From positions 31,327,911 to 31,391,910 of the forward strand of contig CM023457.1 of the NCBI GenBank assembly GCA_013339765.2: 64,000 nt of DNA, in the 5' to 3' direction. Position 1 is the first letter of the stretch, and every line of letters starts with the position of its first letter. A program made the translations under genes and the position numbers. Of the stretch, positions 11,601 to 23,249 are shown in pieces. The notes beneath the pieces are model-generated. The model saw only the letters and a program-made list of their open reading frames with translations, was not told the origin of the DNA and did no database searches. Origin of the DNA: Haemaphysalis longicornis. Taxonomy: Eukaryota > Arthropoda > Arachnida > Ixodida > Ixodidae.

Positions 11601-12255
11601 AGAAAGGTTGCGTACAGTTTCGCTACCTTCAAGTCTTACGCGTTAGTGTGAGCTTCCTTGCATTTTCTGTTGTTGTTGTTTTCTTGCCGTTGTTTCTTGA
11701 TTACAAGACTTCGCGGTAGTTTCAGTTTCACCGTTGCGGGGCTTTGTATATGCTTCTCGAAAGTGCACACCACTTGGAGCTTACGCGCCCTTTCGGGAGC
11801 TAGCGAGGTGCCACATTAGTAGTTTCGCTCGATGTCTCCCCTATAGCTAGAAGGTCACCTATTGTGCAAAGACAGCTTTGAAATGCGTTTTCGCAATAAT
11901 AGAACAAACACGACCGCATACCACTGAGAATACTAATCTTGGGCCAATATTTCTAAAAGTTCTGTCCATTGGTAAGAGCACTGTGTCGCTGGGTAACCTT
12001 CACCATGGCTATTCATTATGATGGGGCATGTTGACAAAATTTCCGCGACGGTGTGTCAGCACGGCGACCGACAGAAGAGCGCGAAACGGTAGAGTGCCAC
12101 GGAGAGATCGCATGGAGAGAGAGAGCACCTTTGCAACGCTGGCGACGTTGTCATGGTGACGCTGTGTCGTAGTGTGGCTTGCCACTTGGCTTTCCAAAGG
12201 GCGGTAAAACAGGGAGCCGGAGCGAGGCGTTCATAATACGGGGGGACAAGGGGGG
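11600..12255. other. No gene recognised
   Basis: No exon or recognisable element between the RTE tail and the (GGATT)n repeat. Confidence 0.3.
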
Positions 12256-12261
12256 ACACGC

Positions 12262-12660
12262 ATTTAGATGCGACGCTCAGAGCATCTCTTGTCGGCGGCC
12301 CTGTCCTTCCTGCGTGCGTCCGTTGTTGTCCGCGTGCGTCCATTGTTGTTGTCCGCAGCCACTCTCCCCCTCTCCTCTCCGATAGCGAACATTCTCTCGC
12401 GAGGGGCATTGGATTGGATTCGATTGGATTGGATTGGATTGGATTAAAGTGGATTGTGTTGGATTGTGTTGCGTCATAGCCGCGGCACTCTCTCTCTCCG
12501 CGGTCTCCTCTCCTTCGGGCGCGCTGCGCATATAACCGGTGTGCCGCCTCCGGCGGCCTTTCGGTCGACGGTTGCTCTCCGCTGCGCTTGAACCCCCCTC
12601 AGCGTCGCATCACACCAGGGTTCCCGCGAGGGGAGGTGGGCGTAATTTTTTAAAGAGCCT
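12262..12660 (+). repeat. (GGATT)n-bearing repeat, copy A
   Basis: It shares long blocks with 52070-52600: tctcctctccgatagcgaac, cgcgaggggcattggattgg, a GGATT tandem, ttgtgttgcgtcatagccgc, gcgcatataaccggtgtgcc (TATA-like) and gggttcccgcgaggggaggt. There is no credible ORF. The order is conserved although the spacing differs. Confidence 0.75.
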
Positions 12661-12784
12661 CCCAATAAGCACACTGCGCATGCGTGAAAGCGAGCTTCCA
12701 TTGTGCCAAAACGGTTAGTTGAAAATCGCGAAAAAGGAACGGTTCTGATAACACAGTACACGCATCGATCGTGAAGAAGGAGTA

Positions 12785-12975
12785 CCATAGTAGTATACCT
12801 TTACCTCATAAGCCACGTGTCGGTATGCATTTAGATCGTTCGTAGAGGCGTTCACTTAGTGCGCGAGAAATCGTCGCATCAGTACATTCTTCGTTTGCAA
12901 TTTGGGGTCTTTGAATGTTTGACGATAGATTGGGCGCACTTTTTGCGAAGGTTGGAGGCACTTTTATCGAATGTT
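12785..12975 (+). repeat. Unclassified dispersed repeat, copy 2
   Basis: Homologous to the reverse complement of 7665-7875 (shared blocks ccacgtgtcggtatgcattt and acttagtgcgcga). No coding capacity. Confidence 0.65.
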
Positions 12976-13580
12976 TTGATGTCGGAAAGCTTTCGCGCTT
13001 CCCTCCAGTTTGTTTAGGAAGGGATGGTAAATTTTTACACGTTTTTGGACAGTAAATTGGCGAAAGATGAGGGGGCGTTGGACAAAAAAAGTGCTAAGAG
13101 GGGTGCTGCTGCTTGTTACGCGGCAAGCGATCAAATTCTTCGCTACAATAGCGGACTTTGAGCACATGCTGTGGAATCAGCTGTAGCACACATAGCAGCG
13201 ATATTCGCCCATGTAAATATTGTCGGTGCCAGAAGAAGCACCATCAAGGACGCTCGTCGTGTGAGCGGTGCTCTCTCGGGCGTTCTTCACTTACCAATTC
13301 TCATGCATGATTGCGCGCTATCTGCTTCGTATACAGACTCTTCTTACGTTTAAAATTCATAATTTTGCAAAGAGGACACATATAGCCGTCAAAGCTTTCG
13401 ACTCCTGGCCAATCCTCCAAGTGGGTATGTGCTCATAACAAAGGCATAACAGCAGCAACTCTCGGACCTGTGCCCGTCCGTACGGCGTTCATTTCCAGCT
13501 GTCAAAAGCATGCCGCATCATCTGCTATTTCCTTTGAAAGCGACTGAAGGGATGTGCACGGCCGGCCGAAATGACGGAGC
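12976..13580. other. No gene recognised
   Basis: Nothing identifiable between the dispersed repeat and the CR1 tail. Confidence 0.3.
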
Positions 13581-13582
13581 AG

Positions 13583-14418
13583 GCGTCATCGTCATCATCA
13601 TTTATGTACCCTTAAGGGCCCCTGACGGGGTATTACATAAGGGGGAGGGGGGGGGGGTCGAACAAGCATACACGAGGGCAATTGCAGACCTAGAACATAA
13701 GGCAGGATACAATTCAGTAATTGTGATTACGAACAATAATAATAATAATAATAAAACTCGTTACACAACTAATTGCTCAATTCAAAGTGATATAAAAGTG
13801 CAAAAAAAAGAAAAACAACTGGTTGCACAACTAATACACAGACATTACGACGGTACGGTTGTCAAATGTGTTTCGAGTACTATTTTAAACTTTAGAGGAT
13901 TACGCTCATTGGCTATTGCATTAGGAAGCCGATTCCAATCCTCAATCGTTAACGGAAGAAACGATTTGGTGAAAGCGTTAGTCGAACATTTTAAATTTTG
14001 AACGCTGAAGGAATTGAAAAGACGGCGTGAAGTTCGAATGGGGGAAAGAAACAGGGAGCCATGTAAGTAAGCAAAATTGGAATACCGTTTGTGAAACAAG
14101 CAGAGGCGTACTATTTTTCGTCTAAGATCTAGGGAGTTGAGGACCAGTGATAATTTTATAGCTGTAACACTTGTGCGGAAATTGTACTTGAAAGTTATGA
14201 AGCGAGCCGCGCGATTCTGAATGGCTTCCAGGGCGTCGGTTTAGTAAGATTGGTGGGGATTCCAAACTGGAGCAGCATATTCGAGTTTACTACGGACGAT
14301 ACTTTCGTAGGCAAGTTTACGAACTGAGGCCGTGAGCAGGAAAGGGACCTTCTGATAAAACCTAATATTTTGGAGGCATCGGCCGTAAGCTGTGTGATAT
14401 TATCAGTTCATGTTAGCT
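13583..14418 (-). pseudogene. CR1-type LINE fragment (reverse transcriptase end)
   Basis: On the minus strand, a segment like SKLEYAAPVWNPHQ (near 14270) leads, through frame breaks, to RAARFI and then a 84-aa frame (14099-13845) with LPLTIEDWNRLP. This is the typical CR1 ending with the W-N-x-LP motif. The 3' UTR ends in a short (ATG)n-like tail near 13585-13600. An (AAT)n microsatellite lies inside at about 13735-13755. Dead and 5'-truncated. Confidence 0.8.
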
Positions 14419-14420
14419 TG

Positions 14421-15310
14421 CTATTGATGGCCTGAAGGCGTTTGCGGCACTGTGGGATGAAACAATGGAGAAAACTTCAAGGACGACCTTACTGTGGCGT
14501 TCGTGATGGGTGCAGCCACCAGGGCATGATGCTTAGAAGTTGGCGATGCCTCAGCTACCTGTCCTCGCATCGCATTTGCCTGAGCACAGGTGCTATAGGT
14601 GAAGGCTCCACGGTGCAAATGAGGAAGGAGTCTTGGCGGGCAACTCCTTCGCGAATCAAATTCGCGACGCGAACGAACAGTGCAGGGTCCTCTTCATTAT
14701 TCGCAGCCGAACTCGACAGAGGCTCGGTCTGAGCGCGAGCTAGCCGGGTAAGAGCAAGCTCTTCAGAGCTCTTGCGCAAGTCTTTGGGATCAGCAGCCGT
14801 CCGTGAGTTCCTGGCCAGGAGGATATGGAAGGCGTCATCGTCTAGTTGCTTAAACATATTCTTCATCTTGCCGGCTTCCGGTTGATGCGTGTGCATAAAT
14901 CAATCATGTCCTAATGTTGCTAGTAAATGCCTCAATGGTCCCAATACTGGTCAAGTTCTTGCAATCGCTGCTCGGCGCAGAGCTTGCGTGAAGAAGGGCG
15001 GCAGCCGAATACCTCAACAAAACCGTTGCGGAATGCGCCCAGGCACGAATGTTTCATTCGTGATTAGGTGCCACAAGTTTGCGACTCTGGCGACGTGGAA
15101 GATTACGTTGTTTCAGCTCGGTTGTGTCGCCCTATTATTGTCCGTACTCACGGGTTCGTATGACGACAGCCCAGTCCTCGACATCATTTTCGTCCACTGC
15201 GATGAAGGAGGTGGGTCCTCCCTCACGAATCAAACCGGAACAGATGACTGGTATAATCCACAGGTATAACCCTTCAAAATCGCCGGGGGCCCCGTCCGGT
15301 TGCATAGTTC
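14421..15310 (-). pseudogene. Ty3/gypsy-type LTR retrotransposon gag relic
   Basis: On the minus strand, ENDVEDWAVV (near 15200) resembles the start of the gag fold of arthropod Ty3/gypsy elements. Downstream in another frame (14896-14555) comes QLDDDAFHILLARNSRTAAD, then a region ending like the linker after the capsid domain. The frame is broken by several stops and shifts. No protease, polymerase or LTR is visible, so this is an old fragment that cannot be active. The CR1 fragment abuts it at about 14420. Confidence 0.65.
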
Positions 15311-17140
15311 CAGTGTTGAAGATACCCGTTGCCACCAAATAGTTGGCAGTTCTGCAGCCGGCGTGGGGGTTTTTTGATGGCGAGGCGGGAACTTACGAGA
15401 GACGAGCACATACCCAGCTTTCTCGCTCAAAATTCGACCTCTCAGGAACCTAGCAAAACCACTCCCAGAAAGTAACGTGGAGATGAAAACTCTGAAAGAG
15501 TTTTCCAGGATTCTAATATTTTTTGTGTTATACGCTGTCAAATCTTAGTCCCCAAGCATTCGTATGGGATAGTTTCCATGGCTCTGGAGCTTAGTTCGCA
15601 CAACGTGCAAGACTTGAAACTGTGCACAAAGCAAGTTTTCACCCCAATATTAGCTGCGCGAAAAAATTTACATATCGCTAAATTGCTACAGAGTAATCAC
15701 TGTTTAAAGGACTGCCATGAGCGGGAAAGCTGCCACATGCAAGTTCGAATGAACTCTGCTCACTTGCCAAGCGTTCTTGCTGGTAATTCTACTGGTCCCA
15801 ATGCACTGCTTACCCACGGATAGCTCCGCGAGGTGTGCTGCTTCCTCCGCGGCGTGTGCTATCTTCGGTACATTAAATATATAAATCACATATGATTCAC
15901 TTATCATGGTCCCCGAGCCTTTCCTAAGCTTCACATTCATTCAGCCGACAGAACCCACAGGCCCAAACCGGCGTGTGGCGGCTCACACCGGTGCGGCGGA
16001 ATAGAGCAGGTGAACAAAAGAGAAAAAAATGCAGGAGTTCCGTTCTATAGAAGGGCGCGAGGTGGGAATAGCGCGCCGTTCGTGGTCGCCTCCGTTGCAG
16101 CGTGATTGCGTACGGCGCGCGCCGCATTTCGTCGCGCCAACCTTGCATGTCACAACCGGACTTGAGCAATGCAGATGCGGCCCTGGTTCCACCATGAGGG
16201 AAAAAGAGTCTCTCTCTCTCTCTCCTGTCTGCTTTTACATGCCGCTGTGTGGCAAGGAGATTAAACTAAGCACGCAGAAGAAGACAGATAAATTGGCATG
16301 AGGAGAAAGCCGAACCGATGAATGAAGGACATGTAGGATTAGATTCCATTGGCTACGGTCGAGAGGTGCAAACACTTCAGCTGTCATCGAGTGCGTCGGA
16401 AAACTTGCCAGCCCTGATGCCATCGCTGTCTGTCACTGCTACCGGGACAGTTTTATACAAAGAGTAACAGACTGCTAGAAAGATAAGCAAAAAAAAAAGG
16501 TGTCTAACATGAGGGGTGAAAAAAAAAAACAGTTATAACGGGAATTAAAGCTGATTCTCTTGAAAGGTCCGCTAGAACTTGAATTCCGATGCATTGGTCA
16601 CCGAAAACACGAAAATCTTGTGAGCCGAGCGTGTCAGCATTTATCACCCGTCTGAATTCCAGCTGTTACGGCGGCAGAGAATTGGAACCCAGGCATCACG
16701 ATCAGAAGCATGGTACAATTTCCACGGAGTTGCTTCGCCATATAAGGAAAATGTATTGCGGTTTTTTCATTGATACTGAGCCTTACCGACGTAATGTTGA
16801 GTCGCAACGCGTCTCTTCTGCAACGCTGTTTTTGTGGGAGCTATGAGCATCAGTTGTGAGGCTGCATGTGTGCGCAAAGGTTATTGACCTAGGAAATATG
16901 AAAATGGTTTATTTAGGCAAAAGTGGCGTGTCGTTGCTGTGAATAGGCCAATATGCTAGAAATGGTTAACCGGAAACAGAAGTGATCTTTTACCACGGTG
17001 CCTAGATGGGATATGAGATGGCATTCTACAGCGGCATCAGAGTTGGCTGCGAGATGGCAGGGATCCTGTAGACATCTTGCGGGCATCCTGTAGGCATTCT
17101 TTAATTAAATTGGCATATACCTTGTGAAGGCATCGGCCAC
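15311..17140. other. No gene recognised
   Basis: Short open stretches only; a small (TC)n at about 16208-16225. No exon with paired splice sites that I could support. Confidence 0.3.
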
Positions 17141-17149
17141 GAGTTAAGA

Positions 17150-17370
17150 ATCGGGGCAGCTGAAACTGGGGCCCTTCGCTCACTTCTCTGGTCCTACCTT
17201 CTTCGTACCCCCTTCACCACAATAAAGTTCACTGACTGACTGACTGACTGACTCTGACTGACTGACTGACTGACTGACTGACTTGACTGACTGACTGACT
17301 GACTGAATGAATGAATGAATGAATGAATGAATTAATGAATGACGGACTGATTGACTGACTGATTGACTGA
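17150..17370 (+). repeat. LINE-type 3' terminus with (GACT)n/(GAAT)n tail
   Basis: The sequence ccttcaccacaataaagttc ends in a long (CTGA)n run (about 17229-17304) that turns into (ATGA)n and back. An AATAAA followed directly by a tetranucleotide tail is the usual 3' end of a tick LINE family. The coding part is not recognisable here. Confidence 0.55.
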
Positions 17371-18600
17371 CTGGCCACAAGAGCATGCTCTGTTTGAGCA
17401 GAACACATTCTGTTCTTTGCAGTACTTTCGTGCTTAATGCAAACTTGATTCAAAATTTTTAACATTTAAATGTTCGCACAGGCAGCAACTCATGAGTTGC
17501 AAAGCCTCTTGTGCGGCTGTGCATTCATCCTGATCTCCGGCTCCCGCATGTCTGAACGAACATGTTGGTTTCAACATGTTCGGGCATGTTATTCAATGAA
17601 ATAAGTAGCCCGAATCGCGTAGTTGTGAATCCAATAGATGGGTAAGTTCTGCAGTGAATTGATACCAGGCAAGAATTCAGCGCAGCGCCAGAACTGCGGG
17701 GTAACCGTTCTCCTTTTTGAAATAAGCAGTGTTAGTAGGAAAATTCCTTTTTTTTTTATTTCGTCCTACCAAATAGGTGGTTGGAACCAGGGCTGTCTGC
17801 CCTAACCTTTCTTTGCTTCGCAATCGACGTTCATTTCTTTCACCCCACAGCCAACCGACAAGAGTCATAGTTGATTATAACTTCATGCGACTGCATTTTC
17901 CGATAATTTCCGCTCTTCCTTTTTTATCGAGGTTTGGTTATTGTCTAGAGTGCATTTCAGTGCACCGGTTTGTTGTTGACTCAAGAAGAAATAAACACGA
18001 TTGCTTCAGGACAAGCATAATCATAGCGAATGTGCTAAAACGGCAACATAGCACGTATGCGTTTCGGGCCTACATGTTCCAGTAACATTAGAAATTACAC
18101 TTGACGCGGCAACACGCCATTAAGGCACGAATTCACGCAGGCAGCATTGCAAAAGAGAAAACCCGCTGTTGTGTGTACCTACGCAGTGTCGTTGGCTGCA
18201 CTATATATTTTGATCTTTTAAAGCGGCACACCTGCGCGGTATGAAAGATGGGGTGGAGTGATTTATTTCGCGCCAAGAGGAAATCGCGCCAGAAAAACAA
18301 AGCACGGCTTTTCGTGCAGGTGGTGACGCAAAATTCCGTGGGAACTTACAAGTGCCTTCCGCTCAACGTTTTCCTGGACATCTGCGGAGCGGAAAATTTT
18401 TGGCACTTTGGGACTTCAGGCTCATAAACCGAGGCCGAATGGACTGGGAGGACCGCAGTTGTGTCATAACACGGTGCTGAGGTTGGTTCTTTGCAATCAC
18501 ACGACTACGTGCGCTATTTATCGTCTAAACTCTTAACGGGTATGCTAAAGTGAAGTCTCTTGTAGATTTATTTTTGCCAAAATTCAGTGCCTGCTTTGTT
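17371..18600. other. No gene recognised
   Basis: Plain sequence; no named repeat and no convincing exon. Confidence 0.3.
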
Positions 18601-18859
18601 CCGTGGCAGGATCAGCTTGAGCAGCCAGTTCCCTCTGCGCTAACGTTTGCCTTTCGTACAATCGACGCCACCGAACGGCGACAACATGACGCAAACCGGC
18701 GCTCGGGGTCGGAACATATTCCGAATGAATGAACGGCGACCCCCGTGTGGCACTGTTCCACCCAACCAGGAGGCCGCATTAGCGATTTCAACAGTTGTCC
18801 CCGGCCATGCCGTACCGTGTGCACTGTTCATCGTGCAGCAATAACACATGCCCGGCTCC

Positions 18860-19430
18860 GTAGGTGGCTATAGCACACACCACTACAAACCGGGCCAAGT
18901 GCGTTCTCCTCTTCCACCGCCGGCGTCGTCGTCGTCGCAACACGTGCCCTTGTTGTGGCAATGAGAGCGTGCGGCGTGTTGCCTGCTGTAAGCCGTAGCC
19001 GAGGCAAGCAGGCGCAAACGTTCCCGGCGTGGCCAGAGAGCGCGCGCGGCAGCAAGCCCCGCCTTGAGCACACTGCGCCGGCGCTCGCGATAAAGAGGGG
19101 CGCGTCACTCGATCGCGGTACCCCGGCGGGACTCGCTGCGTCGGCGGCGGCGAATACGGCATCACCTGCTCTTCGTCGTCGTGCATCACCATGTCCGGAA
19201 TGTGGTTCGTCGTGAGCGTCCCCAAAGACGAAGGCAAGTGCTGTGGGAGTCTCCAACCGTGTTCCACCGTGCCGTAGACGTGTGACGGGCGTTTGCTTGT
19301 ACCGGCTATGCTCGTGTCGGCGGGCTTCACCGCGGTGACCTGTCACACGCGGCACGAATCACCCCGACGACGCTCTGGACGCATTTGTCAAGTGCGTGCT
19401 CGCCACATTGGCGCCGGGCGAGTGACTAGT
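18860..19430 (+). promoter_or_regulatory. CpG-rich candidate promoter / first-exon region
   Basis: GC- and CpG-rich compared with the AT-rich surroundings (runs such as cgccggcgtcgtcgtcgtcg and gcgcgcgcggcagcaagccc). It contains an ATG in a strong start context (atcaccATGT at 19191) and a consensus-like donor. Long open frames on the minus strand here are GC-driven shadows. A promoter role is inferred from composition only. Confidence 0.4.
19191..19233 (+). CDS. Candidate first coding exon of the DUF389 gene
   Basis: It reads MSGMWFVVSVPKDE, ending in phase 1 at the donor aag|gcaagt, which fits the rare GC-AG donor consensus. A hydrophobic VVSVP strand right after the start is what N-termini of the DUF389 family usually look like. 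The next candidate exon (47156) enters with the complementary phase and would complete a Glu codon. The link needs a 28-kb first intron and is unproven. A competing donor is gtgagc at 19212. Confidence 0.4.
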
Positions 19431-19439
19431 GCTTCCAGC

Positions 19440-22000
19440 CTACACCGGTAATGTCTGTTTTCTTGCTAAAATTGTGCATGTTTAGTTCAGCCGCGGAAAA
19501 AAATACAGATGTCTTAGGAGAGCTGGCTGGTCGAACGAACTGTTTGTGCTTACGCTACACGAATGGGTGGTCCCGGCAAGGGTTCAAGCTTTCACCAGAA
19601 CTTCTTTGTCTTAGTGCATGCTCTTTCACCTCCCCCCCTTCGCAGAATGCAAGGTTCACCGACGGCGAGCAAACATTGCTGGCGCATCTTTGGCGTCACA
19701 AGACGCGCTTGGTTGATTCCACCGGTATTCTAGTCCGCGGACAGGGACAGCGTTTTGCGTCGACCGAATGATGATTGTCGTAGACAGATGCGGAAGGTAG
19801 AAAATATATGCCGCAAGATTGGGGGGTTCGTGGTCAAGTTTCTCGTCGGGGGGTGGCGCTCATGCTTCAGCAAAATACTTGAAAGTGGTAATAGCAGGGA
19901 AAGTACACGCTTGTCGTCCCATGCCTCCTTTCTGGTTCACCGTCCGGTGGATGCGCTTTTATAGCAGAGCGTGTTTTCTGCCTTCTTGTGGTTATTAAGA
20001 GGAGTAGGTGTTTGTCTAAAGCACTGGTGGGCTTGCTGTCTCAGCTTGACATCTACAGATTTAAGGTGGCCACTGCTGACCGATTTACAATTTTCGTTTC
20101 GTTTCGCGCAAGAATTGCGTGCCGGTTCATAATAATATTGACGTTACGTTTAAAGCACGGCGATTCTCTTAGAGAATGTTGTCAAAAGGCAAATGTGGTT
20201 TATTCGCATAACATATGCGGTCACGTTTGGCGCGAAATTTTCATGACGCACTCAGAAAAGGGGGTGTCAGATGCTGCTTCATGCCGGACTGCCTGCGCTG
20301 AGAAACTGGACGAAGAGCGGAGACAATGAAACGGGAATGACGATACACGCGAGCAGTTTCGAGCACCCGTAAAACGTTCAAACGGCTCCTGTTTCGATCT
20401 TTCAGTACACTGTGTCCGACAGCCCCCCAAGCGCAGTAGCCTCGTGCTTTCACCTAATGCTTTCAAAGACTGAGCAGATAAGGCGGAACGGCTTGAAATG
20501 CATCAGCCGGTACTGTCCTATTTTTTTAACGCAACGGCTCTCGCCTCTTCATTATAGTCTTGCTGTTAGCTTTGGCCACAGGTCTCCTCTTAATCTCCTT
20601 AGAAAGAAGGGTTAGGCTACGAAACTTAACCAATTTTAAAGAATAAAGACTAAAAAAAGTGACTTGAATGATAACTGAATGCATAATTGAAGGCCACGGA
20701 AGCTATCATCTGGTACCCCCAGCAGCCATTACAGGTGGAATCGTTTGTTCAATTGATCTCACAACGAGACTTCTGTTTCAAATACCTTCTGTTTGATTTT
20801 GGCGCGTCGCTTGCTGATCCCCATGAGGAGAGCAGAGGTGGTGGTCGGCGCATGCGCGCACTTCAGCACGACACTGAGATATGCACGAACCTCATTCGAG
20901 CATTGATAATGTCGGGGAGTTGAGCCACAGCCAAGTGTGTCGATATTTCCTGCGCTATTTTAATCCGGAACAGGGTTAAAAAAAGGGTGAATTTTAACGT
21001 TTAGCCAGTGCGAAAAAAAAGCGACGTTCGCGGTGTCTATCGTGCGTGGAGAGAGGAATTTAACCGACATCTGGTACAGAAGATTTTATTCGCATGAAAC
21101 TGCAGCCTTGAACGCACCATTGTTTTTAGGCCTCTCCTGTCACAACAAGGTCGAGATCTGAGCACCCTCTCAGACATTCTTATCGGCATGGCAATGACAT
21201 GATTCGGTATTGTCTATCTGTCGCGCGGATATCCTTTCGTAGCGTCGATTTGCTTTGTTTTGTTCGCAACTAGCAGCGATGACATGTCAGCAAGTCGGGC
21301 ACTGTAAAGTGACAGATGTTTGCGCACACACTGCAACGTATACGGAATCGGTCGTCCGCTAAACGCACGAGGGATCACCTGCAATGCACATGGTATTTGT
21401 CCTGGGCTTGATCCCGGAAGTGTGGTGCGACACACATTCCTATCTGGCCGGTTGTGTTGGGAACCGCGCGGGAATTTTGGTTTCGCCTTACTCCTTTCAG
21501 AAGTTTTGAAGCAGTGGCTCACGCGGCGAAATCGCCAATAAACAGCATTCGTTCGTTATTGGCTTTCAATTTCTTAAACTACGGCGCCGAACTTCTCAAG
21601 TACGTTTTAGAAACTGTGTCGACCTATCGGTCATCGAGTAAAAATTTTGCGTTGCATGGTGTGGCCCGTCTGAATGCCGACGAGGATGCGTAATTACTGT
21701 TACCGTATACCTGTCAACCGAATGCCAAAATTTTGGAAATTCTGTTTGGTACCTGGTATCTACATTTTTGTACTCTGGGACCAACTTCGCGATAGGCATT
21801 TTCGACTCGTTGTAGACATAAAGGGAGCACAGCAGCAATTTTTGAAGTACTAAGCTGGGAAAGGGTTTTTTCTTTGGGAAAGTCAAAGTGGGAAAGGCTT
21901 TTTTCCTTGCAAGTAAATGTGGAATTCACACAAAGCATAAATGGGCTTGTATGCTGTGACGTGTGGCACGACATTGACTTCTTGCCCAATCCTTAAAGGC
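19440..22000. other. No gene recognised
   Basis: Large intron or intergenic DNA. Short open stretches only, without protein likeness that I recognise. Confidence 0.3.
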
Positions 22001-22736
22001 TCACTGCAGCTGCAAAATGCATGCCGATGACGATTTTGAGATGATACTCTGCCTGGTGTACAACATTGAGGCAATCATTGTCGGCTGTGGCTCGGTTCCT
22101 ACCGTAGCTCGGAATCTGACGCGAATCTCGGATTCTGCCGCATAGCTTCTCGCCCTCTGCCGTATAGCTTCTCGCACCCTGTCGGAGCTCGTCGGACCCT
22201 GTCGAAGCTCGTCAGACTCTGTCGTGTAGCTGTCTCTGTGGGGAGAATTGCGAAGATATGTTTTCTCGCTCGCGCTGGGGTGGAAGGAGTATTTGCTCCG
22301 TTCTTGTATTGGGATCGCTACTACCCACCTTGTGTTTTTGATGTCTTCATCGTTCATGTTTCATTGCTTCATTTTTCTTGCTTTTGCGCCCGCGTTTAGA
22401 TTTGTCCCTGTGAGCGAATTTTTCTTTGTGTCTCTATAGACGTACGGCCTTTTCAGTTCTGTTAGCTGTGCATCATCAGTTTGCCGCATTTTCGATCTCT
22501 GGCAGATGTTTTTTTTTTTACAGTCGACTGAAACCTTGCACTATTCGAGGGGCATAGTTTATTCGCCACTATTGCGCAGTTGACAACCAACAAACAAGCA
22601 CCGGCAACGTAAGTTCGGTTTGAAAGGTTACGAGCGCATTATCAGTGCGGTAAACGTCATGAAGTTGGGCCGGCCACGTTGATCTCGTGCTTCGACATGT
22701 TCACGAGGCTCACAAAGCGACTCCTTTGTAACCACT

Positions 22737-23248
22737 GGTACAGTTTTCCAAATTTTTAATGTCACGGGAGCGATGACCGATTGGCACGTCAGCGCCTTAC
22801 CATGGTGCCCACCGGCGAAATAGGAGAGTGTACGGGCACGCGCATAAAATTGTCTGCTGTATCAGTGCTACGCTGTTCTCCTTAGAGCAACACACCCCTG
22901 TGGTTCCTATGTGTGGGAACCGTTTCGCCAGCCACCAGAGGTAGCTAAGCAGCGTAAACATTACTGATGCACGTTCCGGGCAAATGATGCGAAAGAAAAT
23001 CGAACGCGCATCGGAGATGCGCATGTGCTTCAAATAACGCCGGTTTTTTGTAAACAAAGTCTTGCCGATACCATGGCAGGCGGTATAGCGCTCTCAAGGA
23101 AACAGTGTAGCAGACGATGCCCTCAAAACAGAGGGCGTTTTGCGCGTGCGCATACTCGCTCCTATTTCGCCGGTGGCCACCGTGACAAGGCGCTGACATG
23201 CCGATCGGTCGTCGCTCCCGTGATATTCAAAATTTGGGAGCCTGTACA
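22737..23248. repeat. Large foldback (about 510 bp), arms about 160 bp
   Basis: Left arm (22737 to about 22893) and right arm (about 23087 to 23248) are inverted copies with substitutions and small indels. Matching blocks: cacgggagcgatgaccgatt versus cacgggagcgacgaccgatc, gtcagcgcctt, ccaccggcgaaataggag and gcacgcgca. The centre is about 190 bp. No transposase; probably a non-autonomous foldback/TIR element. Confidence 0.75.
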
Positions 23249-23249
23249 G

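Noticed and set aside
12277..12531. Frames encoding repeated Gln-Ser-Asn-Pro-Ile
   Set aside because: Product of translating the (GGATT)n tandem.
17180..17465. Ser/Gln/Val repeat proteins on the minus strand
   Set aside because: Translation of the (CTGA)n microsatellite.
18788..19355. Minus-strand frames of 175-180 codons
   Set aside because: Two overlapping frames in a CpG-rich patch, Arg/Ala-rich composition, no domain; explained by GC content.
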